This document shows, in pieces, positions 37,746-48,415 of a stretch of 60,000 bases of DNA; position 1 is the first letter of the stretch; each line of letters starts with the position of its first letter. The translations under genes and the position numbers were made by a program. The notes below the pieces were generated by a model. It searched no databases and was not told where the DNA came from. It saw only the letters and a list, made by a program, of their open reading frames with translations. The stretch is from Hydractinia symbiolongicarpus (lineage: Eukaryota > Cnidaria > Hydrozoa > Anthoathecata > Hydractiniidae): NCBI RefSeq assembly GCF_029227915.1, contig NC_079882.1, positions 24,125,001 through 24,185,000 of the forward strand, given 5' to 3'.

Positions 37746-37812
37746 AATCTTGGAGGAAAGAAACGGATGAAGAATACGGAGGAAAGAATCCGTATTCTTT
37801 CCTCCAAGATAC
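37746..37812. repeat. Nested inverted repeat
   Basis: TCTTGGAGGAAAGAA on the left pairs with TTCTTTCCTCCAAGA on the right. Inside, AGAATACGGA pairs with TCCGTATTCT. The left unit GGAGGAAAGAA is itself repeated, so two alternative hairpins are possible. Confidence 0.75.
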
Positions 37813-38727
37813 AATTGATAAAAAACGGTTTTTAAAACAGAATTCTTTAATTAATCTGCTTTCTCTTTGCATGTAAAATTTTCTTACCCAAAATCATTTA
37901 TTTATTGTCACTTAACTTTTTCCATAAACACAGATTTGTTCATCCATCGTTGGAGTCACTCACGGTTTGTTTTTGTTTCGTTTTTCAATCGCCCGGCAAA
38001 ATTTAATTGAGGGCACACTAATTTTCCCTGTGCGTTTTGAAATTAGGCGCTCTAAATCGCTAAAAGGAGATCCTGCTTTAATTATTTTAAAAATTAGTCA
38101 ATGACCAGTTTATCCTCGTCCCCAGGGTCTCTTTTTACCCCCGAGCCGTGGTTACAGAACAACTCAAAATATCCAAAAAATAACAAAAGAAAAGGTTGTA
38201 ACTAGTTAATTTAACTGGGACAGATTAAAATTTCCCTCTCGAAATAAATACCTATAGACGGTTAGTTGGAGCATGAACGTTTAATAATATCATGCTAAGT
38301 TTACTTTGGGGGTCTAGAGACGTTTTTGGGGGGGCGCGGCTTTAAAATTTCACTGTTCACTTCCACAATTGATTGGAAAAATGCGTTTTCGTATTCAATA
38401 GTCGTAAAGTTGAATATGAGATTTGATGTAAGTTCAGCTTCTTTATAGAGACAAATGTGACATTTTTTTATATCTTTATCTCTGTAGAAAATTACCTAAA
38501 ATGTTATATACATTAAGTTAGTTCCGGTTTATTTACTTTAAAATCATACAACCTTGGTTCCAGTATCTCTACAATGTAGCTGTTGCATGTAGAGTCTTGG
38601 ATATTGTCATCAGGAAAATATAAAAACTTCAAGTGTCATGTTACAAGGATTCACATGTCTTTATTATTTCTTAAAGAGTGAGTTACTCTAATTAAATAAA
38701 AACAAAAATCTAATCTAGGTTTACGAT

Positions 38728-38791
38728 AGATTATTACATCCGATGCTAAGAAAAAATATAGATTATTACAACGGATGCTAAGGAAAAATAT
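38728..38791. repeat. 32-bp tandem duplication
   Basis: Two units, AGATTATTACATCCGATGCT and AGATTATTACAACGGATGCT followed by AAG(A/G)AAAAATAT, lie head to tail just downstream of the stop codon of paralogue 3, probably within its 3' UTR. Confidence 0.8.
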
Positions 38792-38824
38792 CCATAAATT
38801 AAGTCACTGTGTTTAGCTTATAAA

Positions 38825-39547
38825 TTACATGTTCGATTCACAGTCCTTGCGAGCAAATAAACTTTCGCTCATTTTGCGACTACGTGGGCCGATCTCATAA
38901 CTGTTTAAACGTACACGAGCCTTGCTAAAATCCCAGGCGAATGTGCTGATAAAAACAAGAAACAACACAGCTAAAAGCCATTCAGATACTTGCGGTATAA
39001 AATATCTATGTCTTTCTTTAGGTGCAAATATTCGCGCAACAATGTATGTGACTGGACACACGCTCCCAATAATAGCAAACACTACTCTAAGTGTTATGAT
39101 ATACTGCGTATGATTATACGGATATCTGCGAGAGATGTGGGCTTGTGTGACCATGTATAACCAACCAGAAATAAAATACAAGACGGCTCCTGCGTAATGG
39201 ACGAACTTGTTTTCGTCTAATGAGAACGCTGGTACTATACTCTGTCCTATAATCATGCCAACACCACAAGCAAAAGACAACACGTTAATTCTTCCACAAA
39301 CTCTTGGATAGAACGAATGAACCTGCATACAACGAAATAATAACACGGAAAACGTTAGCCCTGTGCTTACACACAAACCGACACTGAATATTCCTCTCTC
39401 AGGATTCTCCACACCCAAATCACTTGGATAGGGGAGATAATGCACATTTTCTTTGATTTGTGTTCCAATGACATAGCTAGATAAAGTGGTAAGGAACTGT
39501 AGAATCGCAGAAAACAATGGGAGCAATATAAAACACTTCGAAGCCAT
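38825..39547 (-). CDS. DRAM/TMEM150 family membrane protein, paralogue 3
   Basis: Intronless, 240 residues, starting MASKCFILLPLF. Six hydrophobic segments lie at about 7-26, 51-70, 85-105, 113-133, 145-165 and 184-204. The family loop motif HYLPYPSDLGVENPERG occurs at about residues 36-52, and APKERHRYFIPQVSEW precedes the last segment. The C-terminal tail is charged. It shares these blocks with paralogues 1 and 2, including the order PERG, hydrophobic segment and 'Q(V/I)(H/N)S' loop, which supports tandem duplication. The subcellular site (lysosome or plasma membrane) cannot be decided from sequence. Confidence 0.85.
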   Translation of the reverse strand: MASKCFILLPLFSAILQFLTTLSSYVIGTQIKENVHYLPYPSDLGVENPERGIFSVGLCVSTGLTFSVLLFRCMQVHSFYPRVCGRINVLSFACGVGMIIGQSIVPAFSLDENKFVHYAGAVLYFISGWLYMVTQAHISRRYPYNHTQYIITLRVVFAIIGSVCPVTYIVARIFAPKERHRYFIPQVSEWLLAVLFLVFISTFAWDFSKARVRLNSYEIGPRSRKMSESLFARKDCESNM

Positions 39548-41705
39548 TCTTTCTAAAAATCATTCAAGGACAAGCTCATGTCATCTACGCTTTCAAACTG
39601 TTTTTGCTGTTGTTGTTTTATGTGGTGTTCTTTTCTTTCTTTACTGTCGATCACCGTAGCAAAAACGACAGCGAGCAATTTTATCTCAACAGAAATATTC
39701 TGTTTTAAATCGCCTTGGATGGAAACATAAACAGATTGTGTTAAACTTTTCATGATGGCAGTAACATGACACGTTTTTGTGTCTACTTATGAAATATGAC
39801 AACAACTGTGACACTGATTATCACCTGGTGTACACTTTATGTTCTCATTACATTTAGCGCATGCGTAAGCGATCAACTTATCTAGCGTATTTAATACTTT
39901 TAACAGTCGATCTCTTTCACAGGTTCCCATCTTGGGAACTAGGTTGTTTAACAGTACAAACTTTTGCGATTGGGAAAATAGAACAACTATTATATATTTT
40001 AATTAATATTAATTCTAATGCAGCCGTGTACAGGCTCCATTGAATTAACATTAGGGTGTAAAAATCAACTCCATACTCAGGTTTTATTTCCTTTTTGATA
40101 TCGAGGGTCGGGGGAGTGGTTTTGACATCAAGCAACAAATCCTGGGGACGAGGATGTCAATACAATACTTTGGAAACTTTTAAAGGGAAAAATGGGTCTT
40201 TTGGAGGATAAGGCTTTTCGGAATTCCGAGATAAGTTTCTTACTGACTTCTTTCCCGGACAACTGAAATTATGGATGAATGTTAACGTTGTAAGGGTTAG
40301 AAAGTTGGATACGTTAGCCTTGTATCCACTGTGTGAAATGATTAGACATATAACAGCATTGTCTCACTAATGTTACGCAAACGGCAATGTTTCAGCTGTA
40401 GTTGCGAAAATTTTCATGCAAACATGTTTGTATGCCCGTGCAAGTGTCAGAAAGGTACAAAATGCCCTGGGGATAAGGTTAACTAAACATGCCAGTTCTG
40501 CGTACTGAATTAGAGTTTGTGGTAATTGCATAACAGATATATCGTCACAATGATCAAATAAGCCTGCAGTGTGTACTCCTTGCAATTACCCAGGGGTAAC
40601 GCTTGTAATTTCGGAAATAATTTAATTTTCTTCCTACAACCTCGATCCCAGGGCATCATCCTCATGGCAAAACCGCTACAGTTCTTGCAATCGAGGTTGT
40701 TCTGTCCGAAAAAAACTCCGTTATTTGCATTGAATTGAATATTCTATCCGTTTTATTGATTACATTTTAGTCTTATTCTGTTGTGGCAATGTACTTTAGG
40801 GGCAAAAACTTTTGCGGGCAAAACGTCTTTTATATATCGAGACGGCGAGGCAAACATGGTATCGTCGTCCCGATGTCAGAAACGATACAAGATGCCCTGG
40901 AATCAAGATTGCGCATGGTGATGGGAAACCACTGGTCAATGATGGAAAATCATCAATCTTTAACAACAACAACAAACGCAAAAACTATCGAATCACAAAA
41001 ACGTTAATCAAAAAAACTTTCGCGAATTTCACGATTTTCGGCCTTCAAGAGAATTCTAAAAAAAATTTAAGCACGAACTTTCTCAGTCGTTGATTAGAGA
41101 AATTTTATTCGCTAAATGTTTTAAAAAGAACTTTGCAAGTCTTTGCGTTCAAATTGCTAAGTTAATGTCGAAACGGAAATATATTTGCACGATGCTTCAA
41201 GCGCATATATCGTAAAAAAAACATAAATCTCGCAAAAATCCTTTAATTTGTGAATTCCCAAAGGTTTATCCGAAAAAATTTATGCGCTTTAACTCCTGTT
41301 CAATTTTACTGGGCTGCCACTCATTTTCAACAAGTAAATTTTAGGAGTTTTCTGAATCTTTTTCTACAATTGTTCTGGTTCGACAAAAAGAGAAATTTCA
41401 ACAGTTCAAAAAAGAAAAATTCTAAACAGTAAAAAAACAGATTACGAAAAAAAAATTAAAAAATTTCCCCCATTTTTGTAACTTAAATGAGATTTCTTTA
41501 AAAGTATATTTTATTTACAGAAGTTTCAAGCAGTGGCCACCCTGGTTTGAACATTTTACAAACAAACTAGCAAAAAATCAATGTCTAATGAAAGACATTT
41601 TTTATTTTAAATTTTTTATCCTTATTCACATTCTCTATTTCTACATTTCTTCTATTTACATCTCTCGTTACTTCACAGATAAGCCTCACATATATAAAAT
41701 ACCAA
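39548..41705. other. Intergenic rich in short dispersed repeats
   Basis: No gene seen. Repeat cores of the CCTGGGGACGAGG family occur at about 40107-40160, 40440-40482, 40625-40660 and 40830-40915. The copy at 40107-40160 matches one at 30288-30340 over about 43 bases, including TTTGACATCAAGCAACAAA. AT-rich sequence with TTCGCGAA-type motifs follows to about 41290. Confidence 0.5.
40107..40160 (+). repeat. Dispersed short repeat, pair with 30288-30340
   Basis: Both copies share TTTGACATCAAGCAACAAA, then CCTGGGGA(C/T)GA(G/A)G and TGTCA, with a few substitutions. They are about 9.8 kb apart on the same strand. Confidence 0.75.
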
Positions 41706-43319
41706 TTACGAAGAAATTATTTTCACTCCTATACGTGATATAGTACTAGCTAGTTGAAAGGCTGCTGCAGTGTTACTCAAATAAATCTCTTTTGAGTGAA
41801 CAAGAGGCGAGTTCGTTATTGTAGAGAAAGAAGGTACATGAGATAGGTCAATACGTTCATGTGGTGTCCCCGCTTGCAATAATAGCTCAGTAAATAAAAT
41901 GAATTCTTGGTTATTTTTCTCAATTAGTCCACAACAACATCTTTCAGATGTCTCGTTGTTAATCCAATGGTGATTTGTTTGCACGTCAATCGAGTGTGTA
42001 TAATAACTATCCGTCGTAACTGCTGACGCCACACGCAAAAACGAGTGAACAACGACGTACGTCAGATTCGTCAGCATATACGACGAGACGTCTACGCTTT
42101 TCAATTCGTCTTCAGTACACAGTAAATTTCGCAAATACATAGCAATCATAGTTTCTGTGCAGCCAGCTCCATAAACAACACCCGGGTTCGTTACTAAAGA
42201 TTTCAATGACGTCATACATGCGTAGTAGCAAAATTTTAAAGTCTCAAGAAATTCTTCATTCTTTCCACACAAGAGAAGCGAATTAAGATAATTAATCTTC
42301 GAACAGCTTATTTTTAAGAAATGTCGCTTATTAATTTTTAAAAATTCACCATTTTCAAGACGCCCAACATAATTTTCCGGGTTGGTGATGGATAGACTTG
42401 ATATACCTTTGCAGTTTAGCACCTGCTCCAGGTTCGGTACTAGACGACTGCCGACTCTATCAATACACAGGACGTTGTGTAATTTAAAGTGTCGCTTAAG
42501 CTGTGGATGCACCACCTTTTGACATATCACAACACCAATGTGTGGAATAATCTGATCACAAAACTTCATAAGTGTTTGCATTATATTACTTTTAAAATCA
42601 TCTGTAGATTCGATAATTACATTGGAGCCTGGATTAGTTAAAAATTCTTCAGAATCTAAGGCTATTGAAACAGTAATCAAAATAACACCAATACCGACAG
42701 GAAGTGAGGTTTTATCAACATACCGTTCCAAGGGAAGAAGAACTCCATCGTAAATAGAACTACACATGATATTTGATGATTCGTTTAGTATCACCTGCAC
42801 ATCGCTACTAGGGTTTAAAGACTTTGCAAATATCTTTGCGAACAGCAAACTTATATGTTGCAGCTCATCGCGTTTTAAAGTAACTTTCGAAGTGACGATA
42901 GGTCTAATAATAAGAAACACGTCTGTCATCCTACAAATATTAATTTTCGCTTCTAAATTATTAACAAATTGCGTCACCTTGGACAACAGAAAATCCATTG
43001 TTGCCATCACAACAGCATGTGGTATGTCTTCAGAATGCAATTTCAGCATCAAGTTGGACGATAGCAAAGCGGTATACAAACCCCCATCTTTGTTTAATTC
43101 AGCTTGACTTTTCAGATACACCAACATCAATCTCAACTCCTCACACTTTGGCTGCAAATAAGTAAACAGATCCAAAGAAGTTGATATATTCCTCGTAATA
43201 TCTCCTCGTGTATTTTGCAGAATGATACTCTGGGTAGTACCATACATATGTATTAGAGTATCATGAAATTTCTTGATCGACTCAAAAGTTTTTTTCGAGT
43301 CTGCAGTTATGGAAGTCAT
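41706..43319 (-). CDS. MKKS: McKusick-Kaufman/Bardet-Biedl syndrome 6 chaperonin-like protein
   Basis: A single-exon frame of 537 residues (vertebrate MKKS/BBS6 is about 570). The family is a diverged group II chaperonin relative that acts at the basal body with BBS10, BBS12 and CCT in assembling the BBSome, needed for ciliary trafficking. Recognised blocks: DGGLYTALLSSNLML near residue 78 (family 'DCGLFTAILC.NL'); LLFAKIFAKSL; the apical segment IIPHIGVVICQKVVHPQLKR followed by LHNVLCIDRVG; and VVYGAGCTETMIAMYLRN (family 'GGGCTET.LA'). The canonical ATP-hydrolysis signature of true chaperonins is not obvious, as expected for this family. The start ATG sits at the open-frame start. No intron or break is visible. 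BBS10 and BBS12 are the alternatives, but the CQKV.HP and AIDR-type blocks fit BBS6 best. Confidence 0.85.
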   Translation of the reverse strand: MTSITADSKKTFESIKKFHDTLIHMYGTTQSIILQNTRGDITRNISTSLDLFTYLQPKCEELRLMLVYLKSQAELNKDGGLYTALLSSNLMLKLHSEDIPHAVVMATMDFLLSKVTQFVNNLEAKINICRMTDVFLIIRPIVTSKVTLKRDELQHISLLFAKIFAKSLNPSSDVQVILNESSNIMCSSIYDGVLLPLERYVDKTSLPVGIGVILITVSIALDSEEFLTNPGSNVIIESTDDFKSNIMQTLMKFCDQIIPHIGVVICQKVVHPQLKRHFKLHNVLCIDRVGSRLVPNLEQVLNCKGISSLSITNPENYVGRLENGEFLKINKRHFLKISCSKINYLNSLLLCGKNEEFLETLKFCYYACMTSLKSLVTNPGVVYGAGCTETMIAMYLRNLLCTEDELKSVDVSSYMLTNLTYVVVHSFLRVASAVTTDSYYTHSIDVQTNHHWINNETSERCCCGLIEKNNQEFILFTELLLQAGTPHERIDLSHVPSFSTITNSPLVHSKEIYLSNTAAAFQLASTISRIGVKIISS

Positions 43320-43844
43320 CTAAAGTAAACTTTTAAAAACAAAAACAACTTCAAAATCACGCCATATCAACTGATATTAAGTAACCTGACGTGGTACATA
43401 CGTGAACTTAAACAAATCTTAAAATGTCTTATTTATACATTAAGAGTAAAAAACATTGTCTAAAGTTACAATGTGAATGGGTGAAAATGCTGTTTGACTA
43501 CTACATTACTGCGTTTGATGAAAAATAGTAAATAAGTAAAATTCACTATGAAAATAAATAAATTTATAGAATAAATATTCCCCATATTCATAATGTTCGG
43601 TGTTTTCAAGTAAAAGGAAAATGTCTAAATGTAAAAAAAAAAAAAAAAAAAAAAAATAGTGGAATGACTTTTACTTTGTGTTACACACCGAGCCAACTCT
43701 GAATGTCTTAAAAATTTGGTAGTTGACAATGTAAACAACACACTTCTCACAAGAAGGATAAGATATTATATCTTTTGTAATACGTAGAAAATGGTTAAAT
43801 GATTTGGTTAGTTTCCAAATACTACCTTTATGGAGGAAATTTTC

Positions 43845-44975
43845 GCGAAAAAGAAATTTCAGGGGTCCGAATCAAGGGTCCGAAATTTGCGAATTTAGCG
43901 AAAAAATTTTCGCAAATTAATTCTATAAGGAAATCTTTCGAACTGCGAATATGGACATTTTTCTAATATATTTAGTCTTTTTGTTTTCAATAGAGTTCAG
44001 CAAATTTTTGTGGGAAAATTTATTTTCGCGAATGGGCATTTTTAATTTATGTTACGGAAGGAATTTTCGGAATCGGAATCGGAATCAAGAACTATTAGTA
44101 AATTTCGCAGAATATTATTTTGCGATTTAGAGTAAAATTCCAAAACATTTGTTCGGGATAGAGAAAGTTCGAGATAAAGAAAGGAAAATACCTTAGGAGG
44201 ACCGCAAAGGGACTTTAGTTCGAGATAGAGAGAAGTTCGAGATAGAGAGTAGACGAGATAGAGAGATTCCACTGTATATACAATTTATAGTCATTCCAGC
44301 CTCAAGAAAAAAGACAACTCGAGCAGTTTTGCAACAGAGCTAATAGAAAGCAAACGCGAAAAAAACATATACCTTGAGTGGATAAAATTTCGCGAGGACT
44401 AATTTTAGCAGGGTCAAAAACAGTACATTTCGTGAGGATTAATTTTCGCAAATCAGTCGTTTCCATATATTTTGCGTGGACAAATTTTGCGAATCGACCA
44501 TTCTCTAATTTTTCGCGAGGACTTATTTTCGCGAATCACATATTTTTAGATGAAGTTATAATGGGTAGTTGCTAATGGAAGAATGCTAATGCCAACGTCC
44601 AGTTTTTTATGTACAGCCGAAAGCAAAAAGGAAAACGGATGCTGTTCAAAAACCCGCAGAATGCAAAGACGTTGATCATTCTTTATTGATTTATGTATAC
44701 TGCAAGGACGAGGCAAAAAGAAAAAAGATTACAACTTCTACTTTTCGACGTTGATTGTGTGCCCACAGAATTCTATGAAAAAAAGAAAAAAAGGTGAAGA
44801 AAAAAATGTTGCTCTCAAAATTTTCGCAAGAATTTATTTTCGCGAATGAGCCCTTTTCTAAATTTTCACGAGGATTAATTTTCGCGAATTGGGCTTCTTC
44901 AAATGCGAGTACTTATTTTTGTGAATTTGGCCGAAATTCGCAAAAAATTAATATTCGCGAAAATTAATCCACTTA
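43845..44975. repeat. Clusters of TTCGCGA/AATTAATTTTCGCGAA units
   Basis: Three clusters (about 43845-44040, 44355-44545 and 44815-44975) are made of imperfect units such as TTTCGCGAGGACTAATTTT, AATTTTCGCAAATTAA and ATTTTCGCGAATGAGC. Each unit is nearly palindromic around TTCGCGAA. Similar motifs occur singly near 28735-28760, 31925-32110, 36955 and 41015-41290, so it is a dispersed family. Confidence 0.65.
44215..44280. repeat. Dispersed GAGATAGAG-type repeat (copy 2)
   Basis: Three TTCGAGATAGAGAG-like units end in GATTCCACTGTATATAC. It is related to 18236-18318. The units give an artefactual open frame on the opposite strand. Confidence 0.6.
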
Positions 44976-45341
44976 AGGTATGCCGACATATTTGTTAAAT
45001 GAGAATAAAATTTCCAGACATTCCAACCCTAAAGATTCAAAAAACTGAGACAGTGCGTGCCTTCATTTATATAAAAATGAACTAAAATATTGATGTTGCT
45101 GATTTCTTCCACAAAGAGAATAAAAGGGAATTAGCCAGCAAATGGGACATTTTCAGATTTTCAGATTGTAGCTACTTTTAGAACAACAAAATATATACCT
45201 TATAACAATATAATTATCCATAATATTTATATAAAGTATAAATATCTAATATATTGAATTTAAAGAAAAGGTTAAGATAACAAAAACAAATCCAGGACAC
45301 TGGGGCAGCATATCTGAAATCTAAACAATCAAAAATATTTC

Positions 45342-46079
45342 CTAGTGACAAGAAGGATCTTTGTTGTACAAAAAACAAGGCACGTAACACTTCCATTTGT
45401 AAGGCATACTGATCCATGAAGTAAAACTGTATCTATGCTTGATCAGTTTTGAGTACTCGACCGGTGCATATGCTTTCGTTGATAAAAATGGAAGCTTTGT
45501 TCGTTTACCAATCCACTTGTAAGGAAAAGAATCCAGCTTGTGGTTTATCTTGATAATAATATTATCTTCCACCCAGGGTGGGTAATACTTATATAACAAT
45601 ATTGTCTTTTCACCTTTGTAGTATCCTTCATTCTTATACCATCTCATGAAATCAATAGTCATACCGTCATATTTTGCAATCATGGTATTTGCTTCTATAC
45701 CTCGACTTTTCAACTCACTCAATGCTACTTGAATATTTGGATCATTTCTTATGAAAGACACATCTCCATCTCCATCCCAAGGAATTATACCTCTGTAGCG
45801 AAACGCTCCTAATAAAGTACCAAAATCTATCCAATGCTCGACATTGTGTTTTTCAAATACCTCCAGTATGGTAAGCAGCATAAATTCTAAAGTTTTTAAA
45901 GATTTCTTGTCCAGGTAACAGTCGTAATTGTAAGATTGAGTAAATGATGGAATCAAATAAACATGAAATATAAATATCGTCACCATAAGTGTAAATAGAA
46001 TTAATATGCAAATATTTTTTCTCTTTAATCTTCTACAATTAACCATTTTCTGTACTACTGCCAAAGAAACACGGATCAA
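45342..46079 (-). CDS. LicD/fukutin-like type II membrane protein
   Basis: Intronless frame of 245 residues. A short basic N-terminus precedes one hydrophobic segment at about 23-45 (ICILILFTLMVTIFIFHVYL), which fits a Golgi type II membrane protein. The LicD-family nucleotidyltransferase block follows at about 83-109: WIDFGTLLGAFRYRG, then IPWDGDGDVSF, with the paired acidic residues of the metal-binding DxD-like motif. LicD proteins transfer phosphocholine in bacteria; animal relatives include fukutin and FKRP (ribitol-phosphate transfer on dystroglycan). This protein is much shorter than fukutin or FKRP and matches a class of small animal LicD-domain proteins whose substrate is unknown. 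A second methionine at residue 12 is an alternative start. Confidence 0.85.
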   Translation of the reverse strand: MIRVSLAVVQKMVNCRRLKRKNICILILFTLMVTIFIFHVYLIPSFTQSYNYDCYLDKKSLKTLEFMLLTILEVFEKHNVEHWIDFGTLLGAFRYRGIIPWDGDGDVSFIRNDPNIQVALSELKSRGIEANTMIAKYDGMTIDFMRWYKNEGYYKGEKTILLYKYYPPWVEDNIIIKINHKLDSFPYKWIGKRTKLPFLSTKAYAPVEYSKLIKHRYSFTSWISMPYKWKCYVPCFLYNKDPSCH

Positions 46080-48415
46080 AAATGCATAAAATAATAAGAC
46101 AGAGCGCCAATATATTTTCCACTAAAAATACCAGGCATTTTCAGATAACATTTTCTTTCTCTAAGAAATTATTTAAAATCAAACAAAAAATCCACAGTAT
46201 GCAACGAGAGAACACAAAATTTTCAAAAGTGCTAAACTGGTATGCAGATTGTGCAAGTTATGAGATCATCAGCAAAAACTTAGTGTCATCTTGGCATAAT
46301 TTTCATGTTAATTAATTTTCTCAAAAAAATATTGCATTTTGTGTTTCTGTCTTACAACTTTTTTATTGTGAACAGACACGGAATATTATTAATATCATTA
46401 TTAATATCGAGATCAATAAATAATTTTCATTAATAGTAATTCTATTTTAACAATTTGTGTAAAGACAAATAAACTATTTTCCATGCGATATTTAATAGCT
46501 TTGCATTAAGAACAATGGACATGTGCGCACTTATTTCTGTAGGTAGAAAATATTACAGACCACAGAAGTTCAATTAATCCATTAAAAAAATAAAATATCT
46601 TTTAAAAAAGAGAATACTATATATTTCAATTCTCTATATACAGTGTTTTTTGATCTGGTATTAATTTCAATAATTATAGTAATAATAGTAAAATAGTCCT
46701 ACTTTTTACCTCCAAGAATATGGAAAATGTTTTTTAAACTTTTGTAAATATTTGCAGGCTTAGTTTGTAACCTTATCTCCATTAAAAACACTTCCCCAGC
46801 CTGTTTTTAAATGGAAAAGAACATTTTTAATTGTGTTAGTAAAAGCATACGCGTTTGTAAGTTGTTTGTAACTATGCTATCCTGATTAAAAAGGCTTTAT
46901 GTTCAAGAGAGGCAGCTGCTTCTAAGCCGTATGCTCTACTTATAAACAGAGTATAGAAATCATCATTTTATAAAAAACCTAAGCATCTTCTTAATTTTAA
47001 TTAAACTTTGCAAATGATTTTAATTCTTTCCTTATTTCAACTTTGAAAAGTTTTTTATTACAACTTCTACTGACAAGGCTTTTAAAAGGTATATATTCTA
47101 AAAAAGTTCTTAACATTGCAAAACAAAACTTGGCTTGTGGCTGGTGTAAACAAGCATGCATTCCGAATGTGCACAATGTATAACGCATCTTGATTTAAAA
47201 AGCTGAAATATTTATAATATATATCTTTTTGCAACACGTATGCAAAATAAACCTAAATTTTCCTATCTTTTTCAATGCTATACATTTGAATTGATTCATG
47301 CTTTCTTTAATAAATCAGTTTAAAAAGAATTATGATTGTTGTCTCTTTTTAAAACCAATCAGGATTTATATCAGTGTTTGGGATATACATTATGTTGCAA
47401 TGTCCTGCTTGCAATCAAGACAGCGTTTTTAATTGGGCATATACAATAAAGGGTTTAAAAAAATATGAAAAAATAACATGTCACATGGGGGAAACTTGGA
47501 ATAGCTGCCTAATATTACTAAGATACCTAATGATACATCATGAAATAAATGAAATTAGTTTTAAGTGTCTATCGTCACAGTAGTGAATGTGGTAGAAAGC
47601 TGACATATATATTAAAAATGTTTGTTTATCACTTTTTCAGATGCTTACTTTTCTTTATCTTTTTCAGATTGTTATTTTTCTAGTTTTTTATTTTTTGGTC
47701 GGTCTGTTGTGCCTTTTTTTGTGCCTTTTTTTAACTTTTTAATAACTTCACATATAAACTAACATTAAAAATTTATTATATACACTATATATTTTTTATC
47801 AATACTAATTTTTACATTAAATTTTACAACACACAACGCACATCGATAACAGAATATTTATTTTTCTGATATTTACATATTATATTGTGCATAAATATTT
47901 CAAATAAATAAACAAACAGAGTCTAAAAGCAGTGCATGTTTTAATAAAAAATAGTTAATCTGCGGCTTGTTCGTGTTCTAATGAACAGAGCCAAACTGTT
48001 TTGTTTTGCTTGTGCTTATGGTGATGACAGAAGTACAATCCTTTAACACTTGTGGTTAGTATACATTAGGTTTATCTTCGCCATTGGCAATGTCCAGTAG
48101 AGCCATTGCATAGTGAGGTTGTTTTATCTATAAGGCCTGATCTTACTGGTTGCAAAGGAGATAAGACTCACTTGTCTGCAAAACACCTGGGTCTTATCCA
48201 GGTCTTGATTTTGAATGGCTGCATATATAAACCAAGCACCTTACACTACACTAGTTTCTCAGATGTACCTTCAGCTCTTGATTGTTAAGCAATTAATTGT
48301 TCTTTACGAAAACAGGATAGCAATGGGGGGATCCAAACTCAAGCTGCCATGGTTAATGTGGATTGGACACTAGGGAGGGTGGTGGATTAAAACACAAATG
48401 TTTTTAATGTAGCAA
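46080..48415. other. Intergenic, no gene seen
   Basis: Very AT-rich, with only short unsupported frames. The part after about 48100 may belong to the LINE that becomes recognisable at 48416, since LINEs have long 5' regions, but no coding match was seen there. Confidence 0.45.

Larger units (their letters stand above)
36157..38824. other. Intergenic between DRAM-family paralogues 2 and 3
   Basis: It should contain the missing 5' exon of paralogue 2, which I could not find. It also holds a foldback element (37285-37381), a nested inverted repeat (37746-37812), a CCTCGTCCCCAGGGTC core at about 38110 and a small tandem duplication (38728-38791). No other gene seen. Confidence 0.5.
43320..45341. 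other. Intergenic with TTCGCGA-type repeats and A24 run
   Basis: No gene seen. An A24 run lies at 43633-43656. Clusters of TTCGCGAGGA(C/T)TAATTTTCGC units are listed separately, as is the GAGATAGAG repeat. Confidence 0.5.

Noticed and set aside
42766-43107. Plus-strand frame opposite MKKS
   Set aside because: Shadow of the MKKS coding frame.
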